Shown here: one piece after another, positions 1 to 5,056 of the stretch
Numbering within the stretch: the first letter of the stretch is position 1
How the letters are laid out: each line of letters opens with the position of its first letter
Origin: Bacteroidota bacterium
GTDB taxonomy: Bacteria; Bacteroidota; Ignavibacteria; Ignavibacteriales; Ignavibacteriaceae
DNA length: 5,620 bases
Reading direction: 5' to 3'
NCBI GenBank assembly: GCA_021790055.1
Contig: JAJYIL010000226.1
Location: 1 to 5,620 of the forward strand
The notes under the pieces: generated by a model
The model's database searches: none
The model's input: only the letters and a program-made list of their open reading frames with translations
Told to the model about the DNA's origin: nothing
Made by a program: the position numbers and the translations under genes

Positions 1-96
1 TCTCTTGAAAAGGCAATAGATGAGGTGAGAATTGCTGTTAGCCTTCACGATTCTGGCACACCTAATCGCACAAATATTCGCCCGTACACTTTTTAG
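1..96 (+). CDS. C-terminal end of an unidentified protein (partial, cut by left edge)
   Basis: An open frame enters from the left edge and stops at TAG (94-96), giving 31 residues. The piece begins S-L-E-K-A-I-D-E-V-R, reads like an amphipathic helix, and ends N-I-R-P-Y-T-F. It is the only plus-strand frame open here, since the other two hit stops within 20 bases. The mirror minus-strand frame is also open but reads less like protein (rich in Cys, Arg and Ser). I do not recognise the family from this tail. The stop is followed within about 11 bases by an inverted-repeat cluster, which fits a gene end. No function is proposed. Confidence 0.6.
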   Translation, partial: SLEKAIDEVRIAVSLHDSGTPNRTNIRPYTF

Positions 97-106
97 CTTC
101 AATTTT

Positions 107-161
107 CGCAAGAGGTCTGCAATCAATTAAACCTCTTGTCGTCTTAATATGCCTCTTGCCG
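107..161 (+). repeat. Inverted/direct repeat cluster with two alternative 3' arms after the upstream gene
   Basis: CAAGAGGT (109-116) is perfectly complementary to ACCTCTTG (131-138), giving an 8-bp stem with a 14-base loop. The overlapping GCAAGAGG (108-115) is also perfectly complementary to CCTCTTGC (152-159). The two 3' arms are a direct repeat, CCTCTTGYCG at 132-141 and 152-161, exactly 20 bp apart. No uridine tract follows either arm, so a classical intrinsic terminator is not shown. It could be a 3' processing hairpin, a weak terminator of the gene ending at 96, or paired protein-binding sites on one face of the helix. Confidence 0.5.
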
Positions 162-189
162 AATAATAAAATCTGTAATCTTTATTTTG

Positions 190-218
190 TTTACACCGCA
201 ATACCGGTAAAGTAAATT
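190..218 (+). promoter_or_regulatory. Possible sigma70-like promoter for the small membrane-protein pair
   Basis: TTTACA (190-195) lies 17 bases before TAAATT (213-218), a 5/6 match to the -35 hexamer and a 4/6 match to the -10. Transcription would start near 225, leaving about 40 bases before the start codon at 266. Bacteroidota usually use a different consensus (TTTG and TAnnTTTG). The nearest thing here, TATTTTG at 183-189, lacks a well-placed upstream element. The call is tentative because such matches arise easily in AT-rich DNA. Confidence 0.25.
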
Positions 219-240
219 GCAGCCGTTTACGATAATTTAC
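190..240. repeat. Cluster of five TTTAC/GTAAA units upstream of the small ORF pair
   Basis: Within 51 bp there are TTTAC at 190-194, GTAAA at 207-211, GTAAA at 212-216, TTTAC at 226-230 and TTTAC at 236-240. GTAAATT (212-218) and AATTTAC (234-240) form a perfect 7-bp inverted repeat with a 15-base spacer. The 8-bp palindrome TACCGGTA sits at 202-209. The cluster overlaps the proposed promoter and ends 10 bases before the ribosome binding site of the first small gene. It could be a multi-site operator or, if transcribed, a hairpin near the ribosome binding site. Confidence 0.4.
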
Positions 241-250
241 TTTTATTTCC

Positions 251-257
251 AGGAAGG
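251..257 (+). promoter_or_regulatory. Strong ribosome binding site of the first small ORF
   Basis: AGGAAGG lies 8 bases before ATG 266. It is much stronger than anything in front of the second small gene or the first peptidase. In a lineage where many genes lack a clear Shine-Dalgarno, this is the main reason to accept the 39-codon frame as a gene. Confidence 0.6.
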
Positions 258-265
258 ATACGCTT

Positions 266-385
266 ATGTCTTTATCGGATTTACTAATTACTGCTATTAC
301 AGTTGTCTTTAGTTTTATGTTTATAATAATTGGAGTATCGTTTCTTGTTTACAAAATAAAAAATAGATCCCGGTACAACATTTAA
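266..385 (+). CDS. Small single-pass membrane protein, 39 aa (first of a tandem pair)
   Basis: The frame runs from ATG 266 to TAA 383-385. A strong Shine-Dalgarno, AGGAAGG at 251-257, lies 8 bases before the ATG and is the best in the window, which supports real translation. The protein has a short polar start (M-S-L-S-D), one hydrophobic segment at about residues 6-29, and a basic tail with K30, K32, R34 and R36. The positive-inside rule predicts the N-terminus outside the membrane and the tail in the cytoplasm. It aligns without gaps over its first 36 residues to the next small protein, with 9 identities and many conservative pairs. The family is not recognised. Size and shape would suit a type I toxin-like peptide, an accessory subunit of a membrane complex, or another small membrane protein, and the sequence does not decide between these. 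Confidence 0.6.
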   Translation: MSLSDLLITAITVVFSFMFIIIGVSFLVYKIKNRSRYNI

Positions 386-412
386 ACTTTTAATATAGAA
401 TCGCTGAATAAA

Positions 413-523
413 ATGGATATTTCAAAAATCCTTTTAACGTTTCTTGGAACGGCTGTTGTTGCCTTTATGCTAATGATTGTCATTTCATATTTTATATACA
501 GGATAAGAAAAAGATTTATGTAG
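413..523 (+). CDS. Small single-pass membrane protein, 36 aa (second of a tandem pair)
   Basis: The frame runs from ATG 413 to TAG 521-523, 27 bases after the first small gene. The protein has a short start (M-D-I-S-K), a hydrophobic segment at about residues 5-29, and a strongly basic end (R30, R32, K33, R34). Aligned ungapped with its neighbour it shares M1, S4, L7, T9, I22, S25, Y29, I31 and R34. The shared core S-(F/Y)-x-x-Y-(K/R)-I-(K/R)-x-R spans the membrane-to-cytoplasm boundary. No clear Shine-Dalgarno precedes the ATG, so translation may depend on ribosomes finishing the first gene. The matching length, topology and register make chance unlikely and suggest an old duplication. Function unknown. 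Confidence 0.55.
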   Translation: MDISKILLTFLGTAVVAFMLMIVISYFIYRIRKRFM

Positions 524-531
524 TTCGTTCT

Positions 532-571
532 TTAATGATTAAATCTTATCGATAATTACCTAAATCATTGA
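532..571. repeat. Nested dyad just downstream of the small ORF pair
   Basis: AATGATT (534-540) is the reverse complement of AATCATT (563-569). Nearly centred inside it is the 10-bp perfect palindrome TTATCGATAA (546-555). The structure starts about 9 bases after the stop codon at 523. No uridine run follows, so it is not a typical intrinsic terminator. It may be an RNA 3'-end hairpin of the small-gene transcript or a binding site for a dimeric protein. Confidence 0.35.
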
Positions 572-813
572 CGCGAATTTTACCTGCCCCGTCATTTCTC
601 TTTTCAGTTGGGCTACAATTAGTTATTGCTTCCTCCGCGGAAGACGCCTACCTGGTTTTACTTTATGTTTCTTTCACCCCAAATTTATTTTTTAGAATTT
701 TAATCTGCTTGAAATCTACAAGTTAAAGAAATTTCATTATAAAGTGTGGTGTATTTTGTGATTTCAGAATTTTTCTCATCATATTTTCATGATTCTTATT
801 ATTTTAATTTTTA

Positions 814-831
814 GATTTCGCATTCGAAATT
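814..831 (+). promoter_or_regulatory. Compact dyad in the leader, about 21 bases before the first peptidase start
   Basis: ATTTCG (815-820), the 4-base spacer CATT, and CGAAAT (825-830) form a perfect 6-bp inverted repeat, with a flanking G-T pair at 814/831. It could fold as a tetraloop hairpin in the messenger RNA just before the start at 852, or be a small operator. If translation began at 789 instead, this would be coding sequence, so its meaning depends on the start chosen. Confidence 0.3.
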
Positions 832-851
832 ATAAACTTTTATATGCCGGC

Positions 852-2831
852 ATGAAAACATTATACTATTTCCTTTTTCTGGTTACATTCATTAGCTTTT
901 CACAATTATCATTTTCTCAAGAGAACCAAAAGTACAACCCTAACAAAGTCTTTGATCCCAATTTCGATAGTCGTCCTGGTACTTATTACAGGGACGGAAG
1001 CGGTAAACCCGGTCCAGGTTATTGGCAAAACCGCGCAGATTATAATATCGACGCTTCACTAGATGATATAAATAATGTCATCAAAGGAAAGGTAATAATT
1101 ACTTATACAAATAACAGCCCGAATAGTCTGCATTATGTCTGGCTTCAATTAGATCAAAACCTGTTCAGAGATAGTTCGAGAGGTGCTCTTACTTCACCTC
1201 CAAATTTGTTTTCAAAAAGATTTAACGGCGGCGATAAAATTAAATCTGTAAGCATTCAGCTTAATGGAAAAAATTTTAAGCCGGATTATATAATAACCGA
1301 TACAAGGATGCAGATAAGACTGCCAGGTGTTTTGAAAGCTAATGGAGGAAAGCTAATCATTAATATCGATTATTCTTTTAAAGTACCTCCTGAAAACTTA
1401 GGGCGCTGCGGATGGATGAATACAAAGAATGGAAAAATTTTTGATATAGCTCAGTGGTATCCAAGGATGGAAGTTTACGATGATATAACCGGATGGAATT
1501 CCCTACCGTTTCTCGGTGCAGGCGAATTTTACTGCGACTACGGGAACTTCGATTACACGGTTAATGTTCCCTGGTACATGCTTGTTGTTGGCTCAGGCGA
1601 ATTGGTTAATTCACAACAGATTCTTACAAGAGAAGAAATTGAAAGACTTAACAAAGCCCATCAGAGTGACAGAACAATTTTTATTGTCAGTCCTTCTAAG
1701 GTTGCACAACCATCAACCAGACCGGTTCATAATGGCAGAGTTACATGGCATTTTAAGATGGAAAATTCACGCGATGTTTCCTGGGCTGCTTCCAAAGCCT
1801 TTATCTGGGATGCGGCAAGAATAAATTTACCAAGCGGGAAAAAATCTTTAGCAATGTCTGTTTATCCTCTCGAAAGTTCCGGCGACAGCGCATGGGGTCG
1901 TTCTACAGAATATCTAAAAAGAAGCGTAGAAATTTTTTCAAAGCATTGGTTCGAATATCCGTATCCCAACGCAATCAATGTTGGCGGTCCTGTTGGGGGT
2001 ATGGAATATCCCGGAATCGTATTTTGTTATTGGAAAGCAAAACGTAAAAGCTTATGGATGGTTACCAACCACGAAATAGGTCATAACTGGTTTCCAATGA
2101 TTGTCGGCTCCGATGAAAGAGAAAACGCATGGATGGACGAAGGCTTTAACACCTTTATTGATGTATTAAGCTTTAAGGATTTTAACAACGGTGAATATTA
2201 TCCTAAGCGCGACGGCGAATATGCACCTAAAGGCGACGACCCTGCAAGAGAGATAGTAGGTTACCTTACCAATCCCGCTTCCCAGCCGATTATGACTTAT
2301 GCAGACAACATTCCCTGGCAGTACACGCACACTTTGGAGTATTACAAACCCGCATTAGGTTTAGTTATGCTCCGGAACCTCGTTCTCGGTCATAAAAGAT
2401 TTGATTTTGCATTTCAAACTTACATAAGACGCTGGGCTTATAAGCATCCTTCACCGCAAGATTTTTTTAGAACCATGAATGATGCATCCGGTGAAGACTT
2501 GAATTGGTTCTGGAAAGAATGGTTTGTAAAGAAATGGACTTTGGATCAAGCAGTTAAAGAAGTGAAATATATTGACGGTGATCCGTCTAAAGGCTCATTG
2601 ATAACTATTACGAATAACGATAAAATGGTAATGCCTGTTGTTGTCGAAGTTAAAGAATCGAACGGGCATATCGGAAGAGTTCATTTGCCGGTTGAAATCT
2701 GGGAACGATCAGGTACGTGGACGTTCAAATATAATTCGAAAAGTATAATTGATTCTGTAATTGTTGATCCAGATAAAGAACTGCCAGATGTAAATCCGGG
2801 TAACAACATCTGGGTATCCGGCACAAATTGA
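852..2831 (+). CDS. Exported M1-family zinc metallopeptidase (paralogue 1), 659 aa
   Basis: Probably removes N-terminal residues from peptides outside the cytoplasm. Seen: the zinc site HEIGH at 407-411 with E430 as third ligand (HExxH-x18-E), the exopeptidase motif G-G-M-E-Y-P-G at 382-388 where most M1 enzymes have GxMEN, and Y497 in Y-Y-K-P-A as the likely transition-state tyrosine. W-F-W-K-E-W-F near 552 is the usual end of the catalytic helical domain, followed by a beta-rich tail of about 100 residues. The ERAP-type C-terminal helical domain is absent, and so is any recognisable type IX secretion tail. I start at ATG 852 because a signal peptide begins there (M-K-T-L, hydrophobic to about 20, likely cleavage S22/Q23). 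The in-frame ATG at 789 would bury it behind 21 odd residues. No clear Shine-Dalgarno precedes it. It is first of a two-gene tandem, 32 bp from its paralogue. The exact substrate is unknown, and the Asn-to-Tyr change in the GxMEN motif leaves strict aminopeptidase activity unproven. Confidence 0.93.
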   Translation: MKTLYYFLFLVTFISFSQLSFSQENQKYNPNKVFDPNFDSRPGTYYRDGSGKPGPGYWQNRADYNIDASLDDINNVIKGKVIITYTNNSPNSLHYVWLQLDQNLFRDSSRGALTSPPNLFSKRFNGGDKIKSVSIQLNGKNFKPDYIITDTRMQIRLPGVLKANGGKLIINIDYSFKVPPENLGRCGWMNTKNGKIFDIAQWYPRMEVYDDITGWNSLPFLGAGEFYCDYGNFDYTVNVPWYMLVVGSGELVNSQQILTREEIERLNKAHQSDRTIFIVSPSKVAQPSTRPVHNGRVTWHFKMENSRDVSWAASKAFIWDAARINLPSGKKSLAMSVYPLESSGDSAWGRSTEYLKRSVEIFSKHWFEYPYPNAINVGGPVGGMEYPGIVFCYWKAKRKSLWMVTNHEIGHNWFPMIVGSDERENAWMDEGFNTFIDVLSFKDFNNGEYYPKRDGEYAPKGDDPAREIVGYLTNPASQPIMTYADNIPWQYTHTLEYYKPALGLVMLRNLVLGHKRFDFAFQTYIRRWAYKHPSPQDFFRTMNDASGEDLNWFWKEWFVKKWTLDQAVKEVKYIDGDPSKGSLITITNNDKMVMPVVVEVKESNGHIGRVHLPVEIWERSGTWTFKYNSKSIIDSVIVDPDKELPDVNPGNNIWVSGTN

Positions 2832-2853
2832 ATATATAATTATGCTAAAATAC

Positions 2854-2860
2854 TGGAGAA
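2854..2860 (+). promoter_or_regulatory. Ribosome binding site of the second peptidase gene
   Basis: TGGAGAA carries a GGAG core at 2855-2858, five bases before ATG 2864. It lies within the 32-bp gap after the first peptidase stop, where no separate promoter is visible. This supports translation of both genes from one messenger RNA. Confidence 0.6.
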
Positions 2861-2863
2861 GCG

Positions 2864-4828
2864 ATGAAACTAAAATATTTCATTATCATATTTTTAACAC
2901 TTGAATTATGCGAATTTTCATTTGCGCAGGAAAAAAATACTTACAATTCGAACCAGACATTCGATCCAAATTTTCTTAGCTCTCCCGGAACAATATATAG
3001 AAGCGGAAGCGGTGCGCCCGGTCCAGGCTACTGGACTAATGAAGCTGATTATACAATTCATGCTTCTTTAGATACTGCAAACAAGGAAATCTCCGGTAAC
3101 GTTGTTATTAGCTATACTAATAACAGTCCGGATGAATTAAATTATCTCTGGCTACAGCTTGATCAAAATATATTTAAGAAAGATTCTCGCGGTGCTGCAA
3201 CCACCCCGGTAAACGGCTATCGATTCGGCGGTCAAAGCTATACAAATGGATACGATATTAAATCCGTAAAATTAATTGAAGACGGAAATACGTCTAATGC
3301 AAATTATCTTATTACGGATACTCGCATGCAGATAAGGTTGTCTCACCCGATGGAACCGAAAGGAAGTAAATTAAAAATAAGTATTGATTACAGCTTTACA
3401 ATTCCACAGCACGGTGCAGACCGGACGGGATATCTTCCGACAAAGAACGGTACTATTTACGAAATAGCACAATGGTATCCTAGGATGGAAGTTTATGATG
3501 ATATTATCGGATGGAACACTCTCCCCTATTTAGGCTCGGGAGAATTTTACCTCGACTACGGAAATTTCGATTATTATATCACTGTTCCGGCAAATCAAAT
3601 TGTTGTCGGATCAGGCAAGCTGCAGAACCCGGAAGAAGTCCTTACCTCACAAGAAATCAAAAGATTGAATGAAGCATCTAAAAGCGACAAGACAATATAT
3701 ATCATTAAGCCCAACGAAGTAAACACACCTCAAATGCGTCCTAAGAGTAATGGAACTTTAACGTGGCATTTCAAGATGGAAAATTCAAGAGACGTTTCCT
3801 GGGCAAGCTCAACGGCATTTGTCTGGGATGCTGCAAGAGTAAATCTTAAGAACAATGTAGCTCTTGCCATGTCTGTATATCCTGTCGAAGTCGATGCAGA
3901 TTCGGCTTGGGGACGTTCAACAGAATATGTAAAAGGGACTCTTGAAATTAATTCCAGGCTATGGTATGAATATCCTTACCCGGTTGCAGTTAATGTTGCC
4001 GGTATTGTAAACGGTATGGAATATCCCGGGATAGTATTTTGCGGGTGGCGCGGAACCAGATCACAGTTGTGGAATGTAACTACACATGAGTTCGGACATA
4101 CATGGTTCCCTATGATTGTCGGCTCTGATGAGCGCGAATATGCCTGGATGGACGAAGGCTTCAATACATTTTTAAATATTTACTCATCAAAATATTTTAA
4201 CAACGGCGAATACCAGTATCCCGAACACCCGGAATTTCTTGCAAGAGCGATGGCAAGAAAAGGAATGCAGCCGATTATGACTTATCCCGATGATTACCGT
4301 GTCAGCAACTGGGGCGTAGAGTCTTACTTTAAGCCTGCGTTTGGTCTATACCTTTTGCGAAATTATATTCTTGATTCTACAAGATTTGATTATGCATTCA
4401 GAACGTACATCCGGCGGTGGGCATATAAACACCCTACTCCAAAAGATTTTTTTAGAACAATGAACGATGCATCCGGCGAAGATTTAAATTGGTTCTGGAA
4501 AGAATGGTTTTATAAAGATTGGACTCTGGATCAGGCTGTTAAGGATGTTAAATATATTGCAGATAATCCTGAAGACGGAGCTTTAATAACCATCGAGAAC
4601 TTGAGGAAGATGGTAATGCCGGTTACAGTGGAAGTTATAGAGTCGAATGGTCATAAAGGAACGTTAAAACTTCCGGTTGAAATCTGGCAGCGCTCCGGTG
4701 AATGGACTTTCGAATATAATTCGACAAGCTTAATTGATTCTGTAATAATCGATCCGAAAAAATTGCTTCCGGATGAGAACCGAAGCAATAATATCTGGAC
4801 ATCCGGAACAACGAGCGCTTCAAGGTAG
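2864..4828 (+). CDS. Exported M1-family zinc metallopeptidase (paralogue 2), 654 aa
   Basis: Tandem paralogue of the preceding gene with the same fold order: a signal peptide (M-K-L-K, hydrophobic stretch, likely cleavage A21/Q22), an N-terminal beta domain, the catalytic domain and a beta-rich tail. Seen: N-G-M-E-Y-P-G at 383-389, HEFGH at 408-412 with E431 (HExxH-x18-E), Y488 in Y-F-K-P-A, and W-F-W-K-E-W-F near 543. All expected catalytic residues are present, so both copies should be active. Over about 105 residues near the C-terminus the copies match at 75 positions by hand count. The main difference is between E431 and Y488, a spacing of 57 residues against 67 in copy 1, which may alter the substrate pocket. 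The h-region contains E14 and E17, unusual for a signal peptide, and C16 lacks a proper lipobox, so a lipoprotein is unlikely. The copy ends S-G-T-T-S-A-S-R, four residues longer than its partner, without a recognisable sorting domain. Confidence 0.93.
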   Translation: MKLKYFIIIFLTLELCEFSFAQEKNTYNSNQTFDPNFLSSPGTIYRSGSGAPGPGYWTNEADYTIHASLDTANKEISGNVVISYTNNSPDELNYLWLQLDQNIFKKDSRGAATTPVNGYRFGGQSYTNGYDIKSVKLIEDGNTSNANYLITDTRMQIRLSHPMEPKGSKLKISIDYSFTIPQHGADRTGYLPTKNGTIYEIAQWYPRMEVYDDIIGWNTLPYLGSGEFYLDYGNFDYYITVPANQIVVGSGKLQNPEEVLTSQEIKRLNEASKSDKTIYIIKPNEVNTPQMRPKSNGTLTWHFKMENSRDVSWASSTAFVWDAARVNLKNNVALAMSVYPVEVDADSAWGRSTEYVKGTLEINSRLWYEYPYPVAVNVAGIVNGMEYPGIVFCGWRGTRSQLWNVTTHEFGHTWFPMIVGSDEREYAWMDEGFNTFLNIYSSKYFNNGEYQYPEHPEFLARAMARKGMQPIMTYPDDYRVSNWGVESYFKPAFGLYLLRNYILDSTRFDYAFRTYIRRWAYKHPTPKDFFRTMNDASGEDLNWFWKEWFYKDWTLDQAVKDVKYIADNPEDGALITIENLRKMVMPVTVEVIESNGHKGTLKLPVEIWQRSGEWTFEYNSTSLIDSVIIDPKKLLPDENRSNNIWTSGTTSASR

Positions 4829-5056
4829 TGTTAAGGATACTTGACTGGATATTCGAATAATCGCTTTATCTTATGGCAAATGAGATTGCAATGGTTCAAT
4901 CGCTTAATTGTTCCCGCTTTGCCGAATTAAATACAATGCAGCAATTAAGTAATTTAACAATTTGGATAGGATTTTTTCTTTTTCATCCTTAAATATTTAT
5001 ATTTGTCATAGAAGAAATTTTTCGAGTAATATAGGGTGAAAAAGTCAAGGTATTAG
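4829..5056. other. Intergenic region between peptidase operon and kinase, with inverted repeats
   Basis: This 228-bp gap holds several pairings. CTTAATTG (4903-4910) matches CAATTAAG (4942-4949), extendable by G-U pairs. GGCAAA (4875-4880) matches TTTGCC (4918-4923) and encloses GATTG (4884-4888) with CAATC (4897-4901). The first and second outer stems overlap and cannot form together. AATCGCTT is repeated at 4859-4866 and 4898-4905. A T-rich run follows at 4972-4983. Together they may end transcription of the peptidase operon, but no single hairpin sits directly against the T-run, so this is not called a terminator. Confidence 0.35.
4975..5005 (+). promoter_or_regulatory. Bacteroidota-type promoter for the kinase gene
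   Basis: TATATTTG (4998-5005) matches the -7 consensus TAnnTTTG exactly. TTTC at 4975-4978 lies 19 bases upstream, the usual spacing for the -33 TTTG element, which it matches at three of four bases. Transcription would start about 7 bases downstream, leaving a leader of about 40-45 bases before ATG 5057. This is the best promoter candidate in the window and implies the kinase is transcribed separately from the peptidases. Confidence 0.45.

Larger units (their letters stand above)
524..851. other. Gap before the peptidase genes with no supported gene
   Basis: Besides the dyads listed separately, this stretch shows only a locally GC-richer patch at about 585-660, with CTTCC/GGAAG arms at 629-633 and 639-643 around the palindrome TCCGCGGA. 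Short open frames here have no start signal or recognisable protein character. No tRNA, rRNA or known riboswitch was seen. No convincing promoter for the peptidase operon was found. TATGTTTC (664-671) and TAGATTTC (812-819) resemble the Bacteroidota -7 element at 7 of 8 fixed or free positions but lack a matching upstream TTTG. The leader of the peptidase transcript must lie here. Confidence 0.4.

Noticed and set aside
629..643. CTTCC/GGAAG hairpin around TCCGCGGA
   Set aside because: It has only 5 bp of stem, no T-run, no nearby gene end and no partner elsewhere, so it is too weak to call as a feature.
789..851. Upstream in-frame ATG of the first peptidase
   Set aside because: It would place 21 residues ahead of a complete signal peptide that begins at ATG 852, and the paralogue starts directly at its signal peptide.
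1516..1824. 102-codon plus-strand frame inside peptidase 1
   Set aside because: It lies wholly inside a strongly conserved gene in another frame, without start signals or protein-like composition.
2906..2929. Near-dyad TGCGAA...TTGCGCA in the signal-peptide coding region of peptidase 2
   Set aside because: It is imperfect, lies within coding sequence, and is explained by the codons of the signal peptide.
3976..4164. Minus-strand frame opposite the active site of peptidase 2
   Set aside because: It is a shadow of the conserved HExxH region on the plus strand.
4635..4823. Minus-strand frame opposite the C-terminus of peptidase 2
   Set aside because: It is antisense to a region conserved between the two paralogues at the protein level in the plus frame.
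4873..4992. Short plus-strand frame of 39 codons starting ATG 4873
   Set aside because: No ribosome binding site, an unremarkable composition, and it overlaps the inverted repeats of the intergenic region. Its length is expected by chance.
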